From contig NZ_JACJOX010000030.1 of assembly GCF_014695775.1 (NCBI RefSeq), forward strand, positions 124,001-188,000: DNA of 64,000 nucleotides, written 5' to 3'. Shown piece by piece: positions 9,405-18,577 of the stretch; position 1 is the first letter of the stretch; each line of letters opens with the position of its first letter. The DNA is from Leptolyngbya sp. FACHB-60 (GTDB lineage: Bacteria; Cyanobacteriota; Cyanobacteriia; Phormidesmidales; Phormidesmidaceae). Both the position numbers and the translations under genes were made by a program. The notes beneath the pieces are model-generated. The model had not been told where the DNA came from. It worked only from the letters and a program-made list of their open reading frames with translations, and made no database searches.

Positions 9405-10877
9405 GTGATTCAAGCCCATTCCACTAATTTGCTTGAGGCCCCCAAGCAAGACTTCAAGCAAGATATTCGGGCCTACTTTGACTACACTGCCCCCGAGCTA
9501 GATCGCTGGAGTCGTCGCAACTGCTACTACTACGGTGATCTGGCTCGGCTTCATCAATTTATTATTCCGCCCGGCAGCCGCGTCCTAGAAGTCGGCTGCG
9601 GTACTGGCGACCTACTCCATGCCACAGCTCCAGCGATTGGGGTAGGCATTGACTTTGCTCCAGCGGTGACGGCGATCGCCAGCCAGAAATATCCTGAGTT
9701 CGCCTTTTACACGCTAGATGCCGAGGCGCTCGAACCCGCTCAACTGGCCTTAGAACACCGCCAGTTCGATTACATTCTGCTGTCAGGAGTGCTGGGCTAC
9801 CTGGGCGATATTCAAGCTGTGCTCCAGCGATTGCAGCCCTTCTGCCAACCCCACACCCGCCTTATTCTCACCTTCCACAGCCACCTTTGGGAACCTCTGC
9901 TGGGCCTAGCCGAACGAATAGGGCAGCGCCGTCCCCAGCCCCCTCAAAACTGGCTCAGCATGGATGATGTGGCTAACCTGCTCACCATCACCGGCTACCG
10001 CCCCCTCCAGCGGGGTAATCGGTTTCTCTGGCCCAAGTTTGTGCCGGGGATAGCCGGCCTGGTGAATCGCTATCTAGCGCCCCTACCCGTGTTCAAGCAC
10101 CTGTGCCTAACCACCTTTATTGTGGCTCGGCCTCAATCCGTTCCCAGTTCAGAGCAGCCGACCTGCTCGGTCATTATCCCCGCTCGAAACGAGGCGGGAA
10201 ACATTGCCGCTGCCGTGGCTCGGCTGCCCCAGCTGGGTGCTCACACCGAAGTTATCTTTGTTGAAGGTCATTCCCGCGACCAGACTTGGCCAGCCATTCA
10301 AGATTTGGTACAGACCTACCGAGGGCCTTTCACCCTAAAGGCCTTCCAGCAGACAGGGCGGGGCAAGGCAGATGCAGTGCGGCTCGGGTTTGATCAGGCT
10401 AGCGGCGACATTCTGCTGATTCTCGATGCCGACTTGACCGTTCCCCCAGAAGATCTGCCCCACTTTGTCGAGGTGTTGGCCTCAGGACGGGGAGAATTTG
10501 CCAACGGCTCACGGTTGGTTTACCCTCGCTCCAAGACCGCCATGCCCTGGCTCAATATGGTGGCTAACAAAATTTTTGCTCTACTCTTTTCGTTTTTGCT
10601 AGAGCAGCCGCTTAAAGACACCCTCTGCGGCACCAAAGTGCTGTGGCGGCGTGACTACCAGCGCATTGCTGCCGGGCGCAGCTACTTTGGCGACTTCGAC
10701 CCCTTTGGCGATTTTGACCTACTGTTTGGGGCCGCCAAGCTCAACCTCCACATTGTAGAAGTGCCAATCCGCTACCAGCCCCGCACCTACGGTAGCTCAA
10801 ACATTGCCCACGTCAGAGAAGGGCTAATTTTGCTGAAAATGTGCCTCTACGCCTCCCGCAAGCTCAAGTTTCGGTAG
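9405..10877 (+). CDS. Fusion of class I SAM methyltransferase and GT2 glycosyltransferase
   Basis: A 490-residue two-domain protein with a GTG start just after psaI. Residues about 20-235 form a class I methyltransferase with the SAM-binding motif VLEVGCGTGDLL (about 60-71). Residues about 252-490 form a family 2 glycosyltransferase of the dolichyl-phosphate mannose synthase/DPM1 type: SVIIPARNEAGNIAAAV, a DAD metal-binding motif in LILDADLTVPPEDL (about 345), and the KDTLCGTKVLWRRDY acceptor region. Such GT2 enzymes move a sugar from a nucleotide donor to a polyprenyl phosphate. The joined methyltransferase suggests paired modification of a lipid-linked sugar, which is inference. Confidence 0.88.
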   Translation: MIQAHSTNLLEAPKQDFKQDIRAYFDYTAPELDRWSRRNCYYYGDLARLHQFIIPPGSRVLEVGCGTGDLLHATAPAIGVGIDFAPAVTAIASQKYPEFAFYTLDAEALEPAQLALEHRQFDYILLSGVLGYLGDIQAVLQRLQPFCQPHTRLILTFHSHLWEPLLGLAERIGQRRPQPPQNWLSMDDVANLLTITGYRPLQRGNRFLWPKFVPGIAGLVNRYLAPLPVFKHLCLTTFIVARPQSVPSSEQPTCSVIIPARNEAGNIAAAVARLPQLGAHTEVIFVEGHSRDQTWPAIQDLVQTYRGPFTLKAFQQTGRGKADAVRLGFDQASGDILLILDADLTVPPEDLPHFVEVLASGRGEFANGSRLVYPRSKTAMPWLNMVANKIFALLFSFLLEQPLKDTLCGTKVLWRRDYQRIAAGRSYFGDFDPFGDFDLLFGAAKLNLHIVEVPIRYQPRTYGSSNIAHVREGLILLKMCLYASRKLKFR

Positions 10878-10932
10878 GGCATCGATGGTGAAATAGTGGC
10901 GTAAATTGCTAAACCGTCCCTCTCTAAACCCG

Positions 10933-11835
10933 CTAGCTCTCGGGCAATTGCCCTAGGTGGCTTTGGGCTTTAGCCGCCCAGGTTGGGTTGCCCATGGTGA
11001 TGTAGAGGTTCTTGGCATATTCCAGCACGGTGCGGGCTTCATCAAAACGACTGAGCTGAATAAACGCTAACCCAGCACTGTAGTAGGCGTCGGCATAACC
11101 GCCGTTGATTTGAGTCGCTATGCGAAACGAGTTGAGAGCGGTTTCGGTTTGACCCTGGTTAAATCGAGCAATTCCCAAGTTGTAGTGGGCCTGGGCGTAG
11201 CGGGGCTGAAGCGTCAGAGCTTGTTGCAGCACAGCCTCGGCCTCGGCGTTGCGCTCGGTTTGTAGGTAGATAATGCCCCGCTGCAAAAACGATTCAGGGG
11301 CATTGGGGCTATATTGACCTGCCCGCTCGAACGCCGCCAGCGCCTCGGGAAACTTCCCCTGAGATTGGTAAACCAAGCCCAGATTGTAGTGGGCATTGCC
11401 CAGGTCGGGCTGGATTGCGATCGCCCGCTGCAAATACTGTTCTGCCTGGTCAAGGTTATTGCCCTCAATTAGAGCCCCGCCTAGGTTTGCGTAGGCCAGT
11501 GCAAACTGTGGATCGGCTCGAATCGCGGCCCAGAAGGCGGAGGCTGCCTCTTGCAGCTCACCCTTTTGGCGCAGCGCTAGGCCAATGTTGTAGTGGGCAG
11601 CGGCCAGGGTAGGGTCAAGGGTTGCCGCCTGCTGAAACTGAGCTAAAGCCTCGTCAATTTTCCCTTGCTGAACAAGGGTCAACCCTTGGTTAAGGGCGGT
11701 CTCTGCCGCCGCTGGCGGTGCGTCCTGGGCATAGCTCGCCACATGCAGGGCTGGAGAGAGGAGAGGAAGTGCGATCGCAGCGGCCATCACGCTCCCCCGC
11801 AAACGCTGTAACAGTCGTCGATTGGCCGATATCAT
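10933..11835 (-). CDS. Exported TPR-repeat protein
   Basis: About 300 residues when begun at the internal ATG 11835, which gives a clean signal peptide: basic MISANRRLLQRLRG, then a hydrophobic run ending at ASYAQDA. A longer start at 11892 is open too. The mature part is a row of about seven tetratricopeptide repeats (AHYNIGLALRQKGELQEA type, starting near residue 45), each 34 residues with the usual Ala/Gly/Tyr pattern. TPR rows are protein-binding scaffolds; the signal places it in the periplasm or thylakoid lumen. The partner is unknown. Confidence 0.85.
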   Translation of the reverse strand: MISANRRLLQRLRGSVMAAAIALPLLSPALHVASYAQDAPPAAAETALNQGLTLVQQGKIDEALAQFQQAATLDPTLAAAHYNIGLALRQKGELQEAASAFWAAIRADPQFALAYANLGGALIEGNNLDQAEQYLQRAIAIQPDLGNAHYNLGLVYQSQGKFPEALAAFERAGQYSPNAPESFLQRGIIYLQTERNAEAEAVLQQALTLQPRYAQAHYNLGIARFNQGQTETALNSFRIATQINGGYADAYYSAGLAFIQLSRFDEARTVLEYAKNLYITMGNPTWAAKAQSHLGQLPES

Positions 11836-12359
11836 ATCGCTGCTATGGCCCCTAACCCAGTAGAACGCCCATAACAATATAGACAAGCGCATATTTTTTC
11901 AACCGTCTCCGCGGACTGCGTCAATGACTTAGCGGCCAGCACAGCAGATCGGGCAGGACGCTTTGGTAGCTACCGAGCCCTTGCTGCCCCCGGCTCAGAA
12001 CACGGCGAAACAGCATCCACGTAAGCCCTTTAATCCGAAAGCGGTTTCTGTAGGCCAGTAGATTGACTTAAAAAGTTAGTAAATTCCCATAGAAACTTGC
12101 CAGATTTTCCAGAACAACGCTTCATCTTGGTGAAGAATCTGTCAGCTTTAACCGTTTTTCCACGGGCAATTCACCTTCGCCGCCGCTGCGACCCTGTAGA
12201 AACCACTTAGAAAACTGTCCCTCGTGTACGGAGATCCCACCTTCCAGGTTGAGGTTCTCCTTATCGCCAACTCCAGCGCAAAACATCCCAGCGCAACTTA
12301 ACCGGCTGTGTTCCCGGATGACTCCCTTAACTCTGCTGTGTCTTAAACCAGGTAGCCCC
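11836..12359. other. Intergenic region between divergent TPR and LuxR genes
   Basis: About 500 bp. An alternative TPR start lies at 11892, and alternative LuxR-gene starts at 12249 (TTG) and 12318 (ATG), so part of this may be translated. Otherwise I see no gene, no strong hairpin and no obvious promoter pair. Confidence 0.3.
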
Positions 12360-12962
12360 ATGGTCACTATGAGTTCATCCACCACTCTCTCTAATGCTCG
12401 TTTTATTGCCCCCCCAGCAGCCCAGGCCAATTTACCTCTGCTCAGCGCCGTGCTTGAAGGCTTTGTTGATGGAATTTTGGTCTTAACCGAAGACGGCACC
12501 TGCATCCACAGCAATCAGAAGGGTCGAGCCCTCTGCCGCGATCTCAGCGGCGGTGATAGCTCCAACTTTCTGCCCCCCAGCCTTAGGGCTATGTGCGTGC
12601 ACCTCCAAGAAAGCCGTGAGTTTTACCCCGAAACCCTACTAGTGCTCACTCAAGAGTTTAGGTCGTGCTCTGGTCATCAAATTCGAGCCCGTATTCAGTG
12701 GCTCGAACTGCCTGCCACGACCAGTGCTTATCTGCTGATTTCTTTAGAAAATCAGACCTACGCGGCCCATGCCTCTGCCATGCTTGAGGCGGTGCAGTAT
12801 AACCTCACCCCCCGTGAACGAGCCGTGTGGGTGCTGCGCCGGGCCAATCGCACCTACGATGAAATCGGCCGGGAGCTTTACATTACCGTTAATACCGTGA
12901 AGCGCCACCTAAAGAGCATTTACGCTAAGCGCAAGGAGGTAATTGAAGCGATCGCAAACTAA
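12360..12962 (+). CDS. LuxR/NarL-type transcription regulator with N-terminal PAS-like domain
   Basis: About 200 residues from ATG 12360; in-frame upstream starts at 12249 (TTG) and 12318 would extend it. The C-terminus carries a LuxR-type helix-turn-helix: LTPRERAVWVLRRANRTYDE, then IGRELYITVNTVKRHLKSIY (about 149-190). The N-terminal part (about 25-140) reads like a PAS domain (LEGFVDGILVLTEDGTCIHSN). There is no phospho-receiver domain, so the input is probably a small molecule or a protein contact rather than a kinase. Targets are unknown. Confidence 0.82.
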   Translation: MVTMSSSTTLSNARFIAPPAAQANLPLLSAVLEGFVDGILVLTEDGTCIHSNQKGRALCRDLSGGDSSNFLPPSLRAMCVHLQESREFYPETLLVLTQEFRSCSGHQIRARIQWLELPATTSAYLLISLENQTYAAHASAMLEAVQYNLTPRERAVWVLRRANRTYDEIGRELYITVNTVKRHLKSIYAKRKEVIEAIAN

Positions 12963-13150
12963 CTACCGCTGCAGAAACTAGGTGTTTATGTCGAAAGGCC
13001 AGATTTATCCAGCCACAACATAGCCACCTGGTTTCCCTCCTCTCCCCCAGGTCTGCCTGACAGTAAGCTAGGATCAGTGCCCGAAGGTTGGGTTTGCCCA
13101 AGTCCACCCCATTACTGAACTACTGATCTGTCGCTAAACGCTTTCTGCCC

Positions 13151-13930
13151 ATGCTGCCCAAGGATGATCTGCTGAAATCGATCGACAACCACGACTGTTT
13201 AGCCCGTGTCTTAGACCAAGCCGACCAGGCCATCAAAACCTGGGATATCGTCGTTACCGACTTTCTGTCGCCCCCCGAGCAAATCGAGGCCGCAGCATTG
13301 CTCCAACGATTAACCGATGTTCACAGTCTCGCCTGGGGTGGTTATCCCCAAGCTGAGCGGCAGCGGTTGGCGATCGCTCGGATCGATATTCCCCTCGATC
13401 AGAGCCAGATTCCCCTATCGTTGCTGACCGTAGGGGGAAACTTCATGTTCGATCCCGCCAGTCATGGCGACTTTTTGGGGGCGCTGCTCGGTACCGGCCT
13501 TCACCGTGACAAAGTAGGCGACATCATCGTTCTTGGCGAGCGGGGCGCACAGGCGATCGTTGTGCCTGAACTAGCAGAATTTCTCACCCAATCGCTCACT
13601 CAGGTCCGCTCTGTACCCGTAAAGGCCCAGCCGCTAGAGTGGGATCAACTGCGGGTGCGCCCCCCCCAGAAAAAAGACCTCACTACCGTCGAAGCCTCCC
13701 TGCGGCTCGATGCGGTAGCCTCCGCCGGATTTGGCATGTCGCGCAGCAAAATGGCTGACCTAATCAACAGCGGCGACGTGCGCGTGAATTGGAAGCCAAT
13801 AACCCAAGCCAGTTACACTCTGGCCACGGGGGACTTAATCGTGATTCGCAGCAAGGGAAGGCTTGAAATTGGCGATGTAGCTGTCACCAAAAAAGAAAGG
13901 TACCGAGTCAATTTGACCCGGTACCTTTAG
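13151..13930 (+). CDS. Photosystem II S4-domain protein (YlmH-like RNA-binding)
   Basis: 259 residues. An N-terminal YlmH-type region (about 1-175) with GGYPQAERQRLAIAR and an ILGERGAQAIV-like stretch is followed by an S4 RNA-binding domain (about 182-245): LRLDAVASAGFGMSRSKMAD, then LINSGDVRVNW. This layout matches the cyanobacterial and chloroplast family named photosystem II S4 domain protein, distant from Bacillus YlmH. S4 domains bind structured RNA. The family's role in photosystem II is from literature naming; the RNA target is unknown. The last codons form half of a strong hairpin with the stop codon inside it. Confidence 0.85.
   Translation: MLPKDDLLKSIDNHDCLARVLDQADQAIKTWDIVVTDFLSPPEQIEAAALLQRLTDVHSLAWGGYPQAERQRLAIARIDIPLDQSQIPLSLLTVGGNFMFDPASHGDFLGALLGTGLHRDKVGDIIVLGERGAQAIVVPELAEFLTQSLTQVRSVPVKAQPLEWDQLRVRPPQKKDLTTVEASLRLDAVASAGFGMSRSKMADLINSGDVRVNWKPITQASYTLATGDLIVIRSKGRLEIGDVAVTKKERYRVNLTRYL
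13896..13928. terminator. Hairpin covering the last codons of the S4-domain gene
   Basis: AAAGGTACCG pairs with CGGTACCTTT, with a second GTCA/TGAC stem inside and a loop of 3 nt. It ends two bases before the end of the stop codon of the plus-strand gene. It probably ends transcription or protects the 3' end. Confidence 0.55.
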
Positions 13931-13951
13931 TTCTTGCCTAACGGTAGAGAC

Positions 13952-13991
13952 AGAGTTGAGGCTGACTGATTTTGAAGTCAGCCTCAACTCT
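13952..13991. terminator. Perfect 16-bp hairpin at the ugd 3' end
   Basis: AGAGTTGAGGCTGACT and its exact complement are separated by an 8-nt loop. The right arm overlaps the ugd stop codon (13990-13992, minus strand). Together with the hairpin at 13896 it separates two convergent genes. The symmetrical stem would work for both strands. Confidence 0.6.
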
Positions 13992-15327
13992 ATAGACCGA
14001 TCCCCTCGTAGCGGGCAAAGGCCTTTTTGTCGAGCATGCGACGACCGTCAATCACTAGGGGAGGATTGGCCACCCCTCCCAGCAGTTCTGGCAGAGCTTT
14101 AAAGTCATTCCAGCGGGTGAGCAGCAACACCACATCCACATCCTGAACGGTTTCGGCTAGGGTGTCGCAGTACTGAATGGGCTGGTTTTCAAAGATCTTT
14201 TGGGCTTCGTGAGTGGCCACAGGGTCAAAGGCCTTCACCTTCGCTGACCCTGCTAGCAGCTCCTGCACAATGGGGATGGCAGGCGACTCGCGCATGTCGT
14301 CGGTACCGGGCTTAAAGGCCAGGCCCAAAACCGCTACCCGCACCGCATCCAGGTTGGGGAAGTGCTTGGCGAGGCGAGTCATTACCTGCTTGTACTGCAC
14401 GGCGTTCACATCGATCACAGCATTGAGCAGCTGCATCGGCATGCCCTTCTTAGCCCCGTAGGCGTTGAGCGCCTTCACATCCTTAGGAAAGCAGCTGCCG
14501 CCAAAGCCGCAGCCCGCCTCAATATAGGTGGTAAAGGTGGGAACGATGCGCTCGCCACTGGGCAAAATCGGGGTCAGACGCTTGTCGAGGTGGACTCCCT
14601 TGGTAACTTCCGTCACATCTACCCCGCCGACGGCGGCACAGAGATTGCCGATTTCGTTGGCAAAGGAAATCATGGTCGCCAGCAGGGAGTTGGCGGTGTA
14701 CTTGATCATCTCAGCGGTTTTACAGTTGGTTTCGAGCTGGTCAACCCCCTCGAACACGCTGTACATTTCCCGCATAATGGCTAGGGTGCGATCGTCAATG
14801 CCGCCTAGCACGATGCGATCGGGGTACATGAAGTCAGGAATCGCCTCGCCTTCTTTGAGAAATTCGGGGTTCATGCCGACGCCAAAGTCAGCCCCGGCCT
14901 TTTTGCCAGAGGCCTCTTCCAGAATGGAGAGCACAACTTCATCGGTGGTGCCTGGCACAACGGTGCTCTTAACCACGACTACATGGTAGTCAGCCTTATC
15001 CTTCAGCACTTCGCCAATCTGGCGAGCCACAGTCTCAATAAATCTCAGGTCAATTTCATCGCCCCGAAAGGGAGTACCCACGGCAATTAGGGAAATTTGT
15101 GATTCCATCACCGCCGTCCGTAGGTCAGTAGTGGCCCGCAGTCGGGTACCCACGTTGGCCTTGAGCATGTCCTCTAGGCCAGCCTCGTAGATGGGCGGAA
15201 TGCCCTGATTGATCTGATCGACCTTGGCTTGGTCAATATCGACACAGAGAACATCGTGACCTTTCTCAGCCAGACAGGTGCCCGACACGAGGCCGACGTA
15301 GCCCGTTCCCACAACAGATATTTTCAT
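13990..15327 (-). CDS. ugd: UDP-glucose 6-dehydrogenase
   Basis: 445 residues. It oxidises UDP-glucose to UDP-glucuronate with two NAD+. The N-terminal Rossmann motif GTGYVGLVSGTCLAEKGHDV is at residues 7-26, the catalytic region GCGFGGSCFPKDVKAL (nucleophile Cys) near 258-273, and AVLGLAFKPGTDDMRESPA near 320. Length is normal. The start codon directly follows the stop of the upstream epimerase gene (TAAATG), showing tight coupling in the nucleotide-sugar operon 19351-13990. Its product would feed the UXS-like enzyme encoded just upstream. Confidence 0.95.
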   Translation of the reverse strand: MKISVVGTGYVGLVSGTCLAEKGHDVLCVDIDQAKVDQINQGIPPIYEAGLEDMLKANVGTRLRATTDLRTAVMESQISLIAVGTPFRGDEIDLRFIETVARQIGEVLKDKADYHVVVVKSTVVPGTTDEVVLSILEEASGKKAGADFGVGMNPEFLKEGEAIPDFMYPDRIVLGGIDDRTLAIMREMYSVFEGVDQLETNCKTAEMIKYTANSLLATMISFANEIGNLCAAVGGVDVTEVTKGVHLDKRLTPILPSGERIVPTFTTYIEAGCGFGGSCFPKDVKALNAYGAKKGMPMQLLNAVIDVNAVQYKQVMTRLAKHFPNLDAVRVAVLGLAFKPGTDDMRESPAIPIVQELLAGSAKVKAFDPVATHEAQKIFENQPIQYCDTLAETVQDVDVVLLLTRWNDFKALPELLGGVANPPLVIDGRRMLDKKAFARYEGIGL

Positions 15328-16467
15328 TTATGCGTCCTCTGCTTCGCGATTGCCGGAATACCAAACCATGGTGCGTTTCAGCCCTTCGTCAATGGTGATG
15401 CTGGGGTCGTAGCCCAAATGATCGCGGGCCTTATCGATAATGGGGCAGCGGCGGTTAGGGTTATCGATCAGGTAGTCTTGGTCGGCGCTTGTCTGGCGTA
15501 CAACTTGACCGCCGTAGTCAAACTGGTCACGGGCAATCTCAACGACCCGCTCTGCCAGGTTGGCCATCGAGATCTCGGGGGTTTCAACGCCGATGTTGTA
15601 AGCTTCACCGGGGTGCCCTTTGACCAGGATTTTGTAGTAGCCGACGATCGCATCGGCGATGTAGCAGAAGGTGCGGGTCGGGGCACCATCGGAGAGCATG
15701 ACGATGTCGCGGCCGTTGAAGATGTCTCGGGCGAAGTCGGGCAGTACCCGGCGATCGGTGATTTTTAGACCCGGCCCGTAGTTGTTAAAGGGGCGTGCGG
15801 TCTTGATAGGCAACTCGTGCTGCATGGCAAAGTTGACACATAGGGTTTCGCCGTAGCGCTTCGACTCGTCGTAGCAGGCCCGAGGCCCAGTGCAGGACAC
15901 ATTGCCGCGATAGGTCTCGGGGGTGGGGATATTTTCGGGGCTGGGGTCGCCGTAGATTTCGCTGGTGGAATAGAACAAAAAGCCCTCTACCGGCGTGCCC
16001 TTGGCTTTTTGCTGTAGGCAGTACTCCAGCAGGTAGCGCAGCCCGTTGACGTTCGCATCCATCGTCTCGATGGGATACTTGCGGTAAAACGTCGGTGATG
16101 CGATCGAGGCCGCGTGAATGATGAACTGGAAATCACCAACATTCTCAGGCAGAGGGTTGGTGATGTCGTGCTTGACCAGCTCCAGGTGGGGGTTGCTAGA
16201 TAGGTCGGTCAACCACTCGGGCACGCCCCGAATGTAGTTGTCGTAGATGGTCAGGTGAATGGGCTTAGCGGTGGCATTAACTTCATTCCAGTGCAGCACA
16301 GACTGCACCAGGTAGTAGCCCAAAAACCCAGCGCCGCCGGTAATCAACAGGTTTTTACCCGACAGGGTGGCAAATTCTTCCGATAGGTGATTGCAGATAT
16401 AGGTTAGGTCAGCCTGGATAACGTCTTCCGCAGTATTTAAAGAGGCTAGACTCGGTGCTTGAACCAT
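15328..16467 (-). CDS. NAD-dependent epimerase/dehydratase, UDP-glucuronate decarboxylase-like
   Basis: 379 residues from ATG 16467, which is preceded by AAGGAAACTGTA, a good ribosome site; a longer frame to 16533 lacks one. It is an extended short-chain dehydrogenase with NAD motif GGAGFLGYYLV (about 44-54), an AASIASPTFY segment and catalytic YDESKRYGE (Tyr-x3-Lys). The AASIASP and RPFNNYGPG segments resemble UDP-xylose synthase/UDP-glucuronate decarboxylase, which fits its place directly before ugd. Exact product specificity (UDP-xylose, UDP-apiose or a 4-keto sugar) is not certain. Confidence 0.85.
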   Translation of the reverse strand: MVQAPSLASLNTAEDVIQADLTYICNHLSEEFATLSGKNLLITGGAGFLGYYLVQSVLHWNEVNATAKPIHLTIYDNYIRGVPEWLTDLSSNPHLELVKHDITNPLPENVGDFQFIIHAASIASPTFYRKYPIETMDANVNGLRYLLEYCLQQKAKGTPVEGFLFYSTSEIYGDPSPENIPTPETYRGNVSCTGPRACYDESKRYGETLCVNFAMQHELPIKTARPFNNYGPGLKITDRRVLPDFARDIFNGRDIVMLSDGAPTRTFCYIADAIVGYYKILVKGHPGEAYNIGVETPEISMANLAERVVEIARDQFDYGGQVVRQTSADQDYLIDNPNRRCPIIDKARDHLGYDPSITIDEGLKRTMVWYSGNREAEDA

Positions 16468-16604
16468 TACAGTTTCCTTATAGAAAGTAGAAATTAGAGA
16501 TGAGCAGGATAAGGCATGGGCGGACACCCCCATTGGGTGCCCTTGCCCAGCCGCCTGTGGCCGTGGGCATGGATCAAAACTCCGCTGAAGAAGGCTACAA
16601 CTAG

Positions 16605-17915
16605 CTACACCGCTGCAGCTACTTTAGCCTTGGCAAAGTAGGCATTTTGCTCCGCCCGCAGCCGATGGGCAACGCTGTCCGCCGGGATCTCAACGTCGTC
16701 ATAGGTAAGGACGTGATCCTTCGCGACAGGGCGCTTGAGGCGACAGCCTTCGGCTAAGCCCATGGGTAAAAGATTGTCCTGGTTGACAATGTCGGCGTTT
16801 TCGCACTGGCCATAGGTGTGGTAACCACCCAGGCCATCCAAAGTTTGGCCAACCTCAAGATCGATTTTGGCGGTCGTGATTACGTCTACGACCGGAGCTC
16901 CTAGGGGCGCGATGATGACATCGTTCAGCAGTGCCACCCGAGCCGCCGACAGTGGCACCTCAAAGACGGTCAGGTGATAGGGCACGTAGAAGCTGTAGAG
17001 CGGGCCTTCTCCAAGCTTGCCGTAGTTGAGGTAGTGGGCCTGGGTCGGCTCGTTGCAGGTGGCGTAGACAAACACGCCGGGGCTAGGCTTTGGCCCGACC
17101 ACGTAGTCAACAATGCCGCCAAGGGACTTCATCTGCTCTACGTCGTAGAGATCGAGCATGTCATCGACGTGGCCTTTCGAGTGGTAGCCCAGCATGCCCC
17201 GCTGGGCCACTTTCATGCCGGTGGCGTTGGCGACAATGGCCTGCTCAAAGGAGATTTTTGTGCCATCGGCAAAGCTGGTTACCATGTGGGCGGTTTGGCC
17301 CCACTGCTTGGCAAAGCTCTCCTGGGTGGTGGGGTTGCGGTAGCGGTCTTGCAGACCTTTGATGTTGCCGCAGAGCAAGGGGTTGAGGCCAATGCTCTTA
17401 ACAAAGCGGTAGAGATTGAGCTGCACACCGGGCTGATCGCCGTCGCAGCCGGTAATGATCACTCCAGCCCGGTCGGCGTAGACTTTGAGAATAGGGCCAA
17501 CGGTGCCGTCGAGTTCGGCGTTCATCAGCACCATGGGCTTTTTGTGCTCGATCGCCGCCAGGGTAACCCGAGCGCCATATTCTACGTGGCCTGTCGCCTC
17601 GATCAGCACGTCAATGCTGTCGGACTGGCAGAGTAAAGTCGGGTCGTCGGTGACGACGGAGTAGCCCCGGGCGATCGCATCTTCCATGTCGCCCAGGGTG
17701 GAGACGACCTTGACATTTTCTACACCAAATTTGGCGTAGGCCTCAACGGCGGTGTCTACTGTGCGGTTGGCGATCGCGGTGAGCACCATGCCGGGGGTGT
17801 AATTAACAATTTGGTTAATCACCCCCCGCCCCATAAACCCTGCCCCCAACAGGCCAACGCGCACTGGGTTACCGGCTTCGTGACGCGCCTTGAGCGCTGT
17901 ATCAACAATGATCAT
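16605..17915 (-). CDS. NAD(P)-dependent oxidoreductase with C-terminal SAF domain
   Basis: 436 residues. The N-terminus is a Rossmann domain of the homoserine dehydrogenase-like kind (VRVGLLGAGFMGRGVINQIV, about 18-37; LIEATGHVEYGA near 105). The C-terminal 80 residues (PVAKDHVLTYDDVEIPADS) have the SAF fold seen in some sugar-acid and polysaccharide enzymes. Proteins of this build recur in sugar-nucleotide clusters of cyanobacteria and proteobacteria; the reaction is not known to me. It lies between the rfbC-like and UXS-like genes in one operon, 15 bp after rfbC, so it most likely acts on the same activated sugar. Confidence 0.8.
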   Translation of the reverse strand: MIIVDTALKARHEAGNPVRVGLLGAGFMGRGVINQIVNYTPGMVLTAIANRTVDTAVEAYAKFGVENVKVVSTLGDMEDAIARGYSVVTDDPTLLCQSDSIDVLIEATGHVEYGARVTLAAIEHKKPMVLMNAELDGTVGPILKVYADRAGVIITGCDGDQPGVQLNLYRFVKSIGLNPLLCGNIKGLQDRYRNPTTQESFAKQWGQTAHMVTSFADGTKISFEQAIVANATGMKVAQRGMLGYHSKGHVDDMLDLYDVEQMKSLGGIVDYVVGPKPSPGVFVYATCNEPTQAHYLNYGKLGEGPLYSFYVPYHLTVFEVPLSAARVALLNDVIIAPLGAPVVDVITTAKIDLEVGQTLDGLGGYHTYGQCENADIVNQDNLLPMGLAEGCRLKRPVAKDHVLTYDDVEIPADSVAHRLRAEQNAYFAKAKVAAAV

Positions 17916-17930
17916 AGAAAAGACCTCGGG

Positions 17931-18473
17931 TTAGATGGTGAGTAGACTGGGGAGCAAGGGCCAGGCGGTGTCTTTGTCGGAGATGGTGGTCACGGGCAAG
18001 GGCCAGCGAATGTTTAAGGCTGGGTCGTCGTAGCGCAGGCCGCGCTCGCAGCCAGGGGTGTAGCACTCGCTAACCATATAGAACGCTTCTGACCCATCGG
18101 TCAGTGCCTGATAGCCGTGGGCAAATAGCTCTGGCACGTATAGGCCCAAGCGATTCTCCGCCGACAGTTCAACGCCGAAGTGCTTTAGATAGGTGGGAGA
18201 CTCTGGCCTCATATCCACAATGACGTGGTAGTTGGCTCCCTGGATACAGCGAAAAAACTTGGCTTCCGCTGCTGGGGGCACCTGATAGTGTAGGCCTCGT
18301 AGTGTGCCCTTGAGATAATTTGAAGCCAGATTACACTGAATACCGACCGGTTTTAGCCCTTGGCTCTCGAACTCTTGAGTGCAATACGCTCTCGAGAAAA
18401 AGCCGCGATCATCTCCTCGTTTGTCTAGGGAAACCGTAAAGGCTCCCGACAAGGATGTTTCTTCAAAAATCAT
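17931..18473 (-). CDS. rfbC: dTDP-4-dehydrorhamnose 3,5-epimerase family protein
   Basis: About 180 residues from ATG 18473; an upstream TTG would add 12. It is a cupin-fold sugar epimerase with catalytic His62 in the LRGLHYQ motif, the FFRCIQGANYHVIVDMR strand pair and YVPELFAHGYQAL. Classical RfbC makes dTDP-4-keto-L-rhamnose, but in a cluster led by a CDP-glucose synthase the substrate here may be a CDP-linked keto-sugar. It follows rfbF by about 100 bp on the same strand. Confidence 0.88.
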   Translation of the reverse strand: MIFEETSLSGAFTVSLDKRGDDRGFFSRAYCTQEFESQGLKPVGIQCNLASNYLKGTLRGLHYQVPPAAEAKFFRCIQGANYHVIVDMRPESPTYLKHFGVELSAENRLGLYVPELFAHGYQALTDGSEAFYMVSECYTPGCERGLRYDDPALNIRWPLPVTTISDKDTAWPLLPSLLTI

Positions 18474-18577
18474 GCCAATGCTCCCAGTCAGATCAAGGGA
18501 CTGAATCAAAAGTTAGGTGGGAATAAATGCTGGTGATTTTTTGGGCCTAGCATGCCAGGCAGATTAGCATTTAAGAA

